Source: Treponema sp.
Lineage (GTDB): Bacteria; Spirochaetota; Spirochaetia; Treponematales; Breznakiellaceae
Reading direction: 5' to 3'
Assembly: GCA_031267115.1 (NCBI GenBank)
Contig: JAIRZS010000021.1
Span: 1-21,547, forward strand
Length of the DNA stretch: 21,547 bases
Numbering within the stretch: position 1 is the first letter of the stretch; each line of letters opens with the position of its first letter. The position numbers were made by a program, and so were the translations under genes. Below are positions 14,792 through 21,498 of this stretch, one piece after another. The notes below the pieces were generated by a model. It did not search any database, was not told where the DNA came from, and saw nothing but the letters and a program-made list of their open reading frames with translations.

Positions 14792-15445
14792 ATGGAGACA
14801 GTGCAAACTATGGATCCGGGCCTTTTTTTTGAGGAATTTATGGCGAGTATGAGGGAACTCGGAAAAAAACAGGAGGAAACCGCCGAGCAGATAAAAGAAA
14901 CCGATAAGCTGATGAAAGAAAACGCCGCACAGATGAAAGAAACCGATAAACGGATAGAGAGAAATGCCCAGGAAATGGAAAAGTTAAAGAAAACCGTTGA
15001 ACGGGTAACCGCCAATGTCGGCGGTTTGAACCGGTCCCTGGGGGAATTGATAGAAACGCTCATTGCCGCACGCCTGTGGGAGAAATTCCCGGAGTATAAC
15101 CTTAAACGGGCGTACCAGCGGGTGCCCATATTCGATGAAAACAACCGTACCATGACGGACATAGACATCCTGCTTTCCAATACCGATACGGTAATGGTGG
15201 TTGAGGTTAAGCGCCAACTCGATGACAAGAGAGAAGTGGACGATCATCTGAAACGGATGGAACGCATACGAAAATACCCGCCCGCGGAAGTGGCGGGCAA
15301 AAAGATGGTGGGAGCGATGGCGGGGGGAGTCGTGGATGACGATACCCGGCGTTACGCCTACGAAAGCGGTTTTTTTGTTCTTGAACTGACCGGCGACACG
15401 GTTCAGCTTATTCCGCCGCCGGAGGGCTTTGCGCCAAAGCAGTAG
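14792..15445 (+). CDS. Orphan coiled-coil PD-(D/E)XK nuclease-fold protein (DUF3782-like)
   Basis: I do not recognise a defined function. The 217-residue protein starts at ATG 14792, preceded by GGGAG. Residues about 20–75 are a charged coiled coil built of 14-residue repeats (QIKETDKLMKENAA, then QMKETDKRIERNAQ). A PD-(D/E)XK-like core follows: Glu85 or Glu88 in the first helix, Asp125 in MTDIDILL, then Glu138-Val-Lys140 in VMVVEVKRQL. All key positions are present, so a metal-dependent nuclease fold is plausible. The C-terminal part (GAMAGGVVDDDTRRYAYESGFFVLEL) is a β-strand region typical of these proteins. There is no signal peptide or membrane segment. It resembles DUF3782-type proteins, which have no established role. 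It sits alone among repeats and is flanked by 50-bp direct repeats, suggesting a mobile or recombining cassette. Confidence 0.7.
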   Translation: METVQTMDPGLFFEEFMASMRELGKKQEETAEQIKETDKLMKENAAQMKETDKRIERNAQEMEKLKKTVERVTANVGGLNRSLGELIETLIAARLWEKFPEYNLKRAYQRVPIFDENNRTMTDIDILLSNTDTVMVVEVKRQLDDKREVDDHLKRMERIRKYPPAEVAGKKMVGAMAGGVVDDDTRRYAYESGFFVLELTGDTVQLIPPPEGFAPKQ

Positions 15446-15457
15446 TAGCGCAAAGCC
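15425..15457 (+). terminator. Hairpin over the nuclease-gene stop codon
   Basis: A perfect 9-bp stem, GGCTTTGCG (15425–15433) with CGCAAAGCC (15449–15457), and a 15-nt loop that contains the stop. A T-run appears only about 14 nt later (15471–15477), so a terminator role is possible but not certain. Confidence 0.4.
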
Positions 15458-15569
15458 GAAATATACCCGTTATTTTTTACCGCAAAGTCGAAAAAGTCGA
15501 ATAAGTAAAAGAAGTAAAGAACAGTAAGCAATTAACAATTGAGGCTGTTCCAAAAAAAAGTGCCAGGCG
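15458..15569 (+). repeat. A+T-rich repeat module, copy 3
   Basis: 15458–15508 is a direct repeat of 14285–14334 (about 47 of 51 positions). It then breaks into GAGGCTGTTCCAAAA, which looks like an IS terminus, and GTGCCAGGCGC, where the recQ remnant begins. Confidence 0.65.
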
Positions 15570-15791
15570 CAATATTTCTATTACCGTTGTTTTCCCGAAA
15601 CGCCGCCGCCGCTGCTCTATCCGGTAGACGCAGGAAAGTATCTTCTGGGCGGGAATGGTAATGTCGGTTTCCTCAAATTCGGTACCGCAGTTGGAACAGT
15701 TGCCGCAGTAACTGGGGGCGCTTTCCCCGAAATAAGAGAGGAGCCGGGAGCGGAGGCAGTCCTGGCTTGTCGCGTAAAAAGTTATTTTTTT
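15567..15791 (-). pseudogene. RecQ helicase C-terminal remnant
   Basis: About 75 codons on the minus strand match the RecQ zinc-binding and early RQC region. Visible are TSQDCLRSRLLSYFGE, the Cys pattern CGNCSNC, then IPAQKILSCVYRIEQ and FGKTTVIEILR. The upstream helicase domains are absent: the match starts right beside a transposase fragment. Downstream, it is cut at 15567 by the repeat sequence GTGCCAGGCGC. It is a broken fragment with no start codon of its own. Confidence 0.75.
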
Positions 15792-15799
15792 TCGGCATA

Positions 15800-16039
15800 T
15801 TATGGGGTCAAGCCGGTTAAATACCCGCGGTATACGTCGTGCCGGGAAATGCTGTTTTTCAGGGGGAGAAACTGTTTCAGCCGCGCTTCTCTGGTTTTTC
15901 CGTACAACTCGATGTCTTCCCAGCCTTTGGCGAAGGCCATAACGGCTAAAAGGGTGATGACAATAACTTCGATGAGGGGATAGCATTTCTTTCTCTTGAT
16001 CCGCAAGTCTTTGATGCCGTTAAAAAGCCGATTATGAAC
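15800..16039 (-). pseudogene. ISAs1-family transposase N-terminal remnant
   Basis: About 80 codons match the N-terminal DDE-associated region of ISAs1 (H-repeat) transposases: NRLFNGIKDLRIKRKKCYPL, then IEVIVITLLAVMAFAKGWED and LPLKNSISRHDVYRG. There is no ATG; the TTG at 16006 is not convincing. A TAA follows LTGLTP exactly where the recQ fragment joins. The DDE catalytic domain is missing, so it cannot be active. Confidence 0.75.
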
Positions 16040-16106
16040 GGTATGGTTTCGGGGATCATCAGTGCCTCCAATCCCACCTCTATCGGCTTTTTTATCGCTT
16101 TTTTAC

Positions 16107-16294
16107 CCCTTTTTGTAACTATTCAGTCGGGGGGCTAAAGCCCCTACTCCGCAAAAAGTCTTGTTAAGACTTTTTGTCATATCCGGTTGGACGAGAGGGT
16201 CTGGACCCCCTCCGCTCGAAAAAACTATCATTTTTTTCGAGCTACCCCGCTTGGCATTTATTGGCAGATGTAGACTGAATAGTTACCCCTTTTT
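16107..16294 (+). mobile_element. 172-bp MITE with GTAA inverted ends and 8-bp target duplication
   Basis: The element 16115–16286 has perfect 14-bp inverted ends, GTAACTATTCAGTC and GACTGAATAGTTAC. It is flanked on both sides by CCCTTTTT (16107–16114 and 16287–16294). Inside are GGGGGGCTAAAGCCCC, AAAAAGTCTT/AAGACTTTTT with loop GTT, and CTCGAAAAAA/TTTTTTTCGAG. Part of the interior (GGACCCCCTCCGCTC … GCTACCCC) resembles repeat family 2. There is no coding capacity. GTAA ends with an 8-bp duplication are the hallmarks of IS66-family elements. Confidence 0.78.
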
Positions 16295-16332
16295 TTAATA
16301 TTGTTCACCCCGAAAATTCGTCAAGAAATACG

Positions 16333-16361
16333 TTGACAGGACGCTAGAGGAGGTTTAACAT
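16333..16361 (+). promoter_or_regulatory. Promoter of the cutC–ABC transporter operon
   Basis: A perfect TTGACA (16333–16338), a 17-nt spacer and TAACAT (16356–16361). The leader is about 50 nt and holds AGAGGT before the cutC ATG. It lies about 40 nt downstream of the MITE. Confidence 0.65.
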
Positions 16362-16414
16362 AATGACACTATAGCAAAAAGGATTAAGCTGTTCTTCAAA
16401 CAAAGAGGTACAAT

Positions 16415-17158
16415 ATGGGCAGGGTTTTGGTTGAAGTATGTTGCGCCTCCGTAGAAGATGTTCTGGAAGCGGAAAAAGGCGGAGCCGACAGAGTGGAACT
16501 TAACTCGGACCTGTTTCATGGCGGACTTACGCCATCTATAGGTGAGGTAATTGTCGCCAAAGAAATGAGTTGTATTCCGGTCATGGCCATGGTTCGGCCC
16601 CGACCGGGTGGCTTTTGCTATACAGACACAGAATTTAAAACGGCGATGGCCGACTGTAAATCGCTGCTCTGTCACGGGGCGGATGGTATCGTATTTGGTT
16701 TTTTACATTCCGACGGAACGTTGGATTTTGATCGCTGTAAAGCTATCCTTGACATAATAGGCGAAAAAGAAAGCGTCTTTCACCGGGCAATTGACGTGGT
16801 AAGCGACTGGCGGAAAACGCTGGACGACCTTGTCTCTATCGGTGTAAGGCGGGTTCTTACCAGCGGCCAGGAGCCGGATGTATTCTGGGGCGCCGATACG
16901 ATCCGCGAGATGATCCGCCATGCCGCCGGACGCATTGAAATACTGCCCGGAGCGGGAGTTACGATAAAAAATGCCGCCGCCCTGGTTGAAAAAACCGGCT
17001 GTACCCAGATTCATATAGCCAAATCAATAGTCTACAAGGACTCTTCTACCAAAAACAACCGCAGTATTTTTTATGGGGGGATGTTGTATCCTCCGGAAGA
17101 CGAATATACGGTCATTGACAGTTCGTTTGTTACGGAAGTAAAGGGAATAGTCTCCTGA
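16415..17158 (+). CDS. cutC: CutC family TIM-barrel protein
   Basis: CutC proteins are cytoplasmic TIM barrels first linked to copper tolerance; that role is disputed and their reaction is unsettled. The 247-residue length is typical. Family motifs are clear: VEVCCAS at 6–12, RVELNSDLFHGGLTPS at about 26–41, VRPRPGGFCYTD near 60–71, GADGIVFGFLHSDGTLDFDR near 88–107, FHRAIDV near 122–128, VLTSGQ near 147–152 and GAGVTIKN near 175–182. ATG 16415 has AGAGGT six nt upstream. It is the first gene of an operon; the ABC importer begins 29 nt after its stop. Sitting with an amino-acid-type importer and next to a glycosylasparaginase suggests a catabolic role on an imported compound rather than copper handling. 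That is inference. Confidence 0.93.
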   Translation: MGRVLVEVCCASVEDVLEAEKGGADRVELNSDLFHGGLTPSIGEVIVAKEMSCIPVMAMVRPRPGGFCYTDTEFKTAMADCKSLLCHGADGIVFGFLHSDGTLDFDRCKAILDIIGEKESVFHRAIDVVSDWRKTLDDLVSIGVRRVLTSGQEPDVFWGADTIREMIRHAAGRIEILPGAGVTIKNAAALVEKTGCTQIHIAKSIVYKDSSTKNNRSIFYGGMLYPPEDEYTVIDSSFVTEVKGIVS

Positions 17159-17187
17159 GTTTTTAGGAGTAATTTTTAAGGAGGAAT

Positions 17188-18012
17188 GTGATGAAAAAAA
17201 TTTTAGTGCTGCTATGTGTTGGTATTTTAGTTTTTTCACTGTCCTGCGGAGGCGGCGGGAGTAACACAGACAGAGCAAACGGGGTGGGAACTAAAATCGC
17301 GGAAATCAAAGAACGCGGTAAACTGATCGCCGGAATTGCCCTGGGCGGTATCCCGATGGGTTTCTTTGATGATCAAGGAAATCCCGCCGGGTACGACTAC
17401 GACTGGGCAAAACACATGGCGGAAGCCCTGGATGTCGAACTGGAAGTAGTGGAAGTTGATGGGGAAACCAGGATTGCCGCCTTAACATCGGGACGTATTG
17501 ACGTAGTCTGCGCCAACATGACCGGCAATCTTGCCCGTTCGCAGCTTGTCGGTATGTCGATACCCTATCTTAGGGTTGGTGTCAAGATGTTGACCAGAGC
17601 CGGATCCAGATTCAGGAATATAGAAGATCTTAACGATCCGAATGTGACCGTCTCTGTAGGACGGGGGACGACCGGTGAAGAACTGGTTTTAAGATACGCT
17701 CCCCTGGCAAAGCTCTTGTATGTAAATTCTTTTACCGATGAGATTTTACAGGTTGAACAGGGTAAATGCGACGCCGGATTTGAGGACAGTATTTTAGTAG
17801 ATTACGCGGCAAAGAATTCCAACGGTACGCTGACGTCTCCTCCCAGGCAGTACACCTCGGATCCGATTTGTTTCGGCGTTCCGCTGGAAGATCCTCATTT
17901 CCTCTATTGGGTCAACCAGTTTGTGTCCTGGAATATTACCCAGGGCTGGCAGCAGGAAACATACAAAAAATGGTGGGGAGAAGAACCCGCACCCCTGGCC
18001 GCGCTGTGGTAA
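17188..18012 (+). CDS. Amino-acid ABC transporter, substrate-binding lipoprotein
   Basis: A 274-residue family 3 (amino-acid type) binding protein anchored outside the inner membrane. The signal peptide MKKILVLLCVGILVFSLSC ends in a lipobox with Cys19. The fold motifs follow in order: RGKLIAGIALGGIPMGFFDD, GYDYDWAKHMAEALDVELE, RIAALTSGRIDVVCANMT, then VSVGRGTTGEE and QGKCDAGFEDS. Arg at about 93 and the Asp of AGFEDS fit the usual amino-acid carboxylate and amino contacts. A strong AAGGAGG lies 7 nt before the ATG. The hairpin after this gene (18026–18058) fits higher expression of the binding protein than of the permeases. The ligand is not deducible; an amino acid or amino-acid conjugate is likely. 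Confidence 0.94.
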   Translation: MMKKILVLLCVGILVFSLSCGGGGSNTDRANGVGTKIAEIKERGKLIAGIALGGIPMGFFDDQGNPAGYDYDWAKHMAEALDVELEVVEVDGETRIAALTSGRIDVVCANMTGNLARSQLVGMSIPYLRVGVKMLTRAGSRFRNIEDLNDPNVTVSVGRGTTGEELVLRYAPLAKLLYVNSFTDEILQVEQGKCDAGFEDSILVDYAAKNSNGTLTSPPRQYTSDPICFGVPLEDPHFLYWVNQFVSWNITQGWQQETYKKWWGEEPAPLAALW

Positions 18013-18025
18013 AGCAATGAACGCC

Positions 18026-18058
18026 GGCGTTCGGAAAGCTGTGCGCTTTTCGGACGCC
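18026..18058 (+). other. Intercistronic stem-loop between binding protein and permease
   Basis: A 14-bp stem (18026–18039 with 18045–18058, two G·U pairs) and a 5-nt loop. No U-tract follows, so it more likely protects the upstream mRNA 3' end, as REP elements do between malE and malF. Confidence 0.6.
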
Positions 18059-18128
18059 TCAAAAAAGGGGGCGTGTTATCTACAGGCTGAATTTCCGATT
18101 TTTAAATAATTATTGGCCCCAAATTGGA

Positions 18129-18737
18129 ATGGGTGTCCTTAATACATTGATGATCGCCGTACTGACGCTGACCTTCGGGTTTTTTCTTGGCCTTATCATT
18201 GCCCTTATGCGGCGTTCCCGTTTTGTCTTGCTAAGGGGAATAGGTGCGGCCTGGGTCGACTTTCTGCGCAACACACCGTTTTTGATCCAGCTGTATTTTC
18301 TTTTTTATGGGCTTCCCGCGCTTGGTATCAATACAGATCCCATAGTCACCGCCATTATAGGTTTAAGCATCAATACAAGTGCGCCCAACTGCGAAGCTAT
18401 ACGGTCGGGCCTTTTGGCGATAAAAAAAGATTATTACCAGTGCGCCGCGGCTCTGGGGCTTTCGCAGTTTCAGGTATTCCGGTTGATAATAATCCCCGTT
18501 GCGCTACGCCTGGCTTTCAGGTCGCTAACCAGTAATTTTATTAATTTGGTTCTCACCACATCGGCGGCCTTCACAATTACCGTGAATGAACTAATGGGCG
18601 TATCAAGAACCATAACGGCCCGTACATCCCGGCCTTTTGAGATGTATCTGTTTATCATGGGCGCTTACTGCGTGTTTACCTTTCTGCTTTCGTTTATCGC
18701 CAAGGCGATAAACAGACGTATAGAAATCACATTATAA
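18129..18737 (+). CDS. Amino-acid ABC transporter permease 1 (HisM/GlnP family)
   Basis: An inner-membrane permease of the polar amino-acid type, at least 202 residues, with several hydrophobic segments (about 5–24, 50–70, 78–95, 145–165, 175–195). The cytoplasmic EAA-type loop is present as NCEAIRSGLLAIKKDYYQCA followed by ALGLSQFQVFRLIIIP, the contact for the ATPase. The only ATG start is 18129, with a weak site before it. The frame stays open upstream to 18021, and the residues just before the ATG (FRFLNNYWPQIG) look like the normal N-terminus of this family. No ATG, GTG or TTG exists there; near-cognate ATC (18078, six nt after AGGGGG) or CTG (18087) could be the true start. It pairs with permease 2 to form the channel. 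Confidence 0.9.
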   Translation: MGVLNTLMIAVLTLTFGFFLGLIIALMRRSRFVLLRGIGAAWVDFLRNTPFLIQLYFLFYGLPALGINTDPIVTAIIGLSINTSAPNCEAIRSGLLAIKKDYYQCAAALGLSQFQVFRLIIIPVALRLAFRSLTSNFINLVLTTSAAFTITVNELMGVSRTITARTSRPFEMYLFIMGAYCVFTFLLSFIAKAINRRIEITL

Positions 18738-18750
18738 AGGGTTCCCGTGC

Positions 18751-19413
18751 ATGATTGATCAATACACAAGTTTAAACTGGAATGATCTACTGGCCCTTTT
18801 ACGGGGAATACGGATGACAATGACGGTTACCCTTTTATCGATTTTTATTGGGACCGTTATCGGAATCATTTTGGGAATAATATGTACGTCGAAGAACAAA
18901 ATAATTTCGAGCCTTCCCCTTATATATATTGAGCCCCTGCGGAATTCTCCCCTTATAACCCAGCTCTTTCTTGTTTATTTCGGGCTGCCAATGGTTTCAA
19001 GGATTATACTAGATCCCTTTACTGCGGGTGTTCTTACCCTGTCGCTCAATACGGGGGCGTTTTTTGCCGTTTTGGTCAATACATCTATTAGAGCGGTTCC
19101 CAAAGCCCAGTGGGAGGCCGCTTATGCTTTGGGACACGGCAAGCCGTCGGTGTTCTGCAGGATAATCTTCTGGCAGGCTATACGGATACTAATTCCTCAG
19201 GCGATTACCCTGTATATTAATCAGCTACAATGTTCGGCATTTGTTTCCATTATCGGATTGGCAGATCTGGCGAAAGTTGGAGCGGGAATTACCCAAAGAA
19301 CCCTAATGCCTTTTGCGATATGGGGAATTGTTTTTGTATTCTACTATGTTATTTCTTTTCCGCTTTCTAAGCTGGCCCAGTATCTGGAAAAACGGGTTGA
19401 TTATTCTTATTGA
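18751..19413 (+). CDS. Amino-acid ABC transporter permease 2 (HisM/GlnP family)
   Basis: A second permease of the same family, 220 residues, starting with MIDQYTSLNWNDLLALLRGI and then a membrane segment at about 22–45. The EAA-type loop reads AVPKAQWEAAYALGHGKPSV with FCRIIFWQAIRILIPQ after it, as needed to dock the ATPase. About five hydrophobic segments are visible. The ATG at 18751 follows permease 1 by 13 nt and has AAAGGG about 9 nt upstream. Two different permease genes in tandem imply a heterodimeric channel, as in HisQM. The ATPase gene begins 25 nt after the stop. Confidence 0.94.
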   Translation: MIDQYTSLNWNDLLALLRGIRMTMTVTLLSIFIGTVIGIILGIICTSKNKIISSLPLIYIEPLRNSPLITQLFLVYFGLPMVSRIILDPFTAGVLTLSLNTGAFFAVLVNTSIRAVPKAQWEAAYALGHGKPSVFCRIIFWQAIRILIPQAITLYINQLQCSAFVSIIGLADLAKVGAGITQRTLMPFAIWGIVFVFYYVISFPLSKLAQYLEKRVDYSY

Positions 19414-19438
19414 TGCGGAAACAATCGGAGTGATAAGG

Positions 19439-20173
19439 ATGGATGTTGTTGAAGTAAAGAATATAACCAAACGTTTTGGAAACCTGGTTGTCCTGCAGGA
19501 CTTTAGCGTAACGTTTTCTTCCGAAGGGGTTACGGTTATTGTCGGCCCATCGGGTACTGGCAAAAGCACCCTGTTGCGCTGTATTAACGGGCTTGAATCC
19601 ATAGACAGCGGAGACATACTGGTAGACGGTCTTTCGGTAAAGGAAAAACGTAACCTTAGGAAAATCCGGCTTACCTGCGGTATGGTTTTTCAAAGTACGG
19701 TTCTTTTCCCTCACCTGAACGTACTAGATAACCTGATCCTCAGTCCCATTCATCTTTTGGGAATGCCGAAAAAAGAAGCGGTTGAAAAGGCCCGTTTTTA
19801 TTTGACTAAGGTTGGACTTGTAAGCAAGGAAAAATCAAGGCATAACGAACTTTCCGGTGGTGAACAGCAGCGTATTGCCATTGCCCGCGCCCTCATGATG
19901 AATCCCCGCATACTCCTTCTGGACGAAATTACATCGGCCCTGGATCCGGAGATGAGTAGCGAAGTACTTCGTATTCTGGAACAGCTCGCCGCAGAGGGGG
20001 TTTACATGCTGGTAGTAACCCATGAAATGACTTTTGCCCAGCGTGTTGCGAGCCGGGTGCTTTTTCTTGAAGGCGGTAGTATTGTTCTTGATGTTTCCGG
20101 AAACGATTTCTTTATTCGTGCGAAAAAAGAAAACGAGCGAGTGGCGCGTTTTTTGCAATATATCGGTGAGTAA
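19439..20173 (+). CDS. Amino-acid ABC transporter ATP-binding protein
   Basis: The energy-coupling ATPase of the importer, 244 residues. Motifs in order: Walker A GPSGTGKST near 34–42, Q-loop GMVFQSTVLFPH near 80–91, signature LSGGEQQRIAIARAL near 138–152, Walker B ILLLDEITSALDPE near 157–170, and the switch His in VTHEM near 192–196. The start ATG 19439 is chosen over an in-frame ATG at 19313, which lies inside permease 2. GGAG precedes it by 8 nt, and MDVVEVKNITKRFG is the normal opening. It is the last gene of the operon and converges on the asparaginase gene with a 77-nt gap holding no clear terminator. Confidence 0.96.
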   Translation: MDVVEVKNITKRFGNLVVLQDFSVTFSSEGVTVIVGPSGTGKSTLLRCINGLESIDSGDILVDGLSVKEKRNLRKIRLTCGMVFQSTVLFPHLNVLDNLILSPIHLLGMPKKEAVEKARFYLTKVGLVSKEKSRHNELSGGEQQRIAIARALMMNPRILLLDEITSALDPEMSSEVLRILEQLAAEGVYMLVVTHEMTFAQRVASRVLFLEGGSIVLDVSGNDFFIRAKKENERVARFLQYIGE

Positions 20174-20250
20174 TGCGTTTGAACACAGGCTATGGAGGGA
20201 GGGGAAGACCGGGGCGTGAGTACGGCCTGGCACCGCTTGTTCCGCCCGCC

Positions 20251-21177
20251 CTAATCCCTCGTGTATTGGCTTAGCCGCTCTCCTGTCGCCTTTACCACGC
20301 CGGTTTTTGCCCCGGCAATCCAGACTGCGGGCGGGGTGGAGTTGTCCGTATAGATAAACGCGAATTCATTAAGACTGGTCGCCGCCCCAAAACCACCGTC
20401 CGCATCTAGGGCGATAAGGGAAACAGGGCCAATCTTTAAGCCTTTGCGGTTCATTTTTTTCAGGTGATTGCAAAGCGTTGTCTCGCAGGCTTCCATAGCT
20501 GTTTTACCGCTTTCCATTTGCCGCACAATTTCGTAAGACAGACAACCCCGCAGTATGTCTTCGCCGTCTCCAGTTGCGGCAGCGGCTCCAGCTTCGCTGT
20601 CACTGTAAAGGCCGCCGCCGACTATGGGACTATCCCCCACACGGCCAGGGACTTTTAAAAAAATCCCGGATGTGGAAACCCCTGCGGCCAGGAACGTTCC
20701 TTGCCGCGCTACAAACGAAACGGTGTCGTGTCCGTTGTAGGAAACAAGACTTTCGGCGTCGTTGTTTTTTATTTCTTGTTCTTCCCATTGCTTTTTTGCT
20801 TTTTCCGTCAGCATATTTTTAAATTCAAAGCCTTTAAGCCGGGCGTATTTTTCCGCACCGGTTCCGCAGAGAAGGCAGTTTAAGCGCTTTTGGCTTAAGT
20901 CAAGGGCTACGTCTATGGGATTGGCAATGCCCTTTACCCCCATTATACCGCCGAAAAGGCCAGTCGAACCATCCATGATTGCCGCGTCAAGTTCAACTTC
21001 TCCTTCGCGGTTTGGAAGCCCTCCGTAACCGACAGAAAGATAATCGGGATTATTTTCAACATCGTTAATTCCTGCCTTGATCGCCTCAAGGGGAGTTCCG
21101 CCATTTTTCAGCACCTCCCCGGCGATGAGCGCCCCGTTAAAAGACATTTTCCAGGTTGAAAGAACGGCATAACCCAT
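20251..21177 (-). CDS. Glycosylasparaginase (N4-(β-N-acetylglucosaminyl)-L-asparaginase), cytoplasmic
   Basis: An N-terminal nucleophile hydrolase that cleaves the GlcNAc–asparagine bond of glycosylated asparagine to give aspartate and aminated GlcNAc. The 308-residue precursor should cut itself before Thr152, in NGHDTVSF, giving the α and β chains. Thr152 is the same number as in the Flavobacterium enzyme. Other pocket residues match with a one-residue shift: Trp9, the VSTSG motif with Thr169, and GRVGDSP with Arg179 and Asp182. YGGLPNREGEVELDAAIMDG is near-consensus for this branch rather than for isoaspartyl peptidases. Unlike the lysosomal and Flavobacterium enzymes it has no signal peptide, so its substrate must be imported. 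A consensus -10 lies 8 nt before the ATG and there is no Shine-Dalgarno site. It is convergent with the cutC–ABC operon. Confidence 0.92.
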   Translation of the reverse strand: MGYAVLSTWKMSFNGALIAGEVLKNGGTPLEAIKAGINDVENNPDYLSVGYGGLPNREGEVELDAAIMDGSTGLFGGIMGVKGIANPIDVALDLSQKRLNCLLCGTGAEKYARLKGFEFKNMLTEKAKKQWEEQEIKNNDAESLVSYNGHDTVSFVARQGTFLAAGVSTSGIFLKVPGRVGDSPIVGGGLYSDSEAGAAAATGDGEDILRGCLSYEIVRQMESGKTAMEACETTLCNHLKKMNRKGLKIGPVSLIALDADGGFGAATSLNEFAFIYTDNSTPPAVWIAGAKTGVVKATGERLSQYTRD

Positions 21178-21185
21178 ATTAAAAT

Positions 21186-21212
21186 ATTATACTCAAAAAG
21201 CCCTCTTGTCAA
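21186..21212 (-). promoter_or_regulatory. Glycosylasparaginase promoter, predicted leaderless
   Basis: On the minus strand, a perfect TTGACA (21212–21207), a short 15-nt spacer and a perfect TATAAT (21191–21186). Eight nt (ATTTTAAT) separate the -10 box from the ATG at 21177. Confidence 0.65.
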
Positions 21213-21340
21213 CGCTACGAATTACGCCACGTTAAATCGAATCGTAACCGAACGTTTGCGCCATATAAAAATCCAGCCGAAGAGCGTAAGTCGTCAACTA
21301 AACGCCGGCCCGCGCCTATGCTGCAATGAAGAATGCTAAG
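21213..21340. other. Gap without recognisable content
   Basis: No coding frame with family features, RNA gene or strong repeat is seen between the asparaginase promoter and the repeat at 21341. Confidence 0.6.
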
Positions 21341-21498
21341 GGGGGGCCTGTTACCATACGGGCGGCCCCGGCAAACGCAGGCCCTGTCCGGCCCCCCTGC
21401 GCTCCAGACTTGCCGCCTGCCGCGTCATGTCTTCCGCTACCCCCCTCGCGTAAGAAATTACCGCAGGATTCACCGCAAAGTCAAAAAAGTCGAATAAG
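21341..21498 (+). repeat. Repeat family 2, copy b, with A+T-rich tail
   Basis: GGGGGGCCTGTTACC, then TGTCCGGCCCCCCTGCGCTC, then CCGCTACCCCCCTCG match copy a at 14413. The tail AATTACCGCAGGATTCACCG then CAAAGTCAAAAAAGTCGAAT matches the A+T-rich module. The arms between are shorter and different from copy a. Confidence 0.7.

Noticed and set aside
14285..15508. Integron cassette with attC site
   Set aside because: No GTTRRRY/RYYYAAC core sites and no integrase are visible; the direct repeats are A+T-rich and unlike attC.
15477..15986. A 169-codon frame as one intact gene
   Set aside because: Only its middle part matches RecQ; the first part is the wrong frame of the transposase remnant and the end reads into repeats.
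20174..20250. Terminator between the convergent ABC ATPase and asparaginase genes
   Set aside because: No stem with a T-run could be found in the 77-nt gap.
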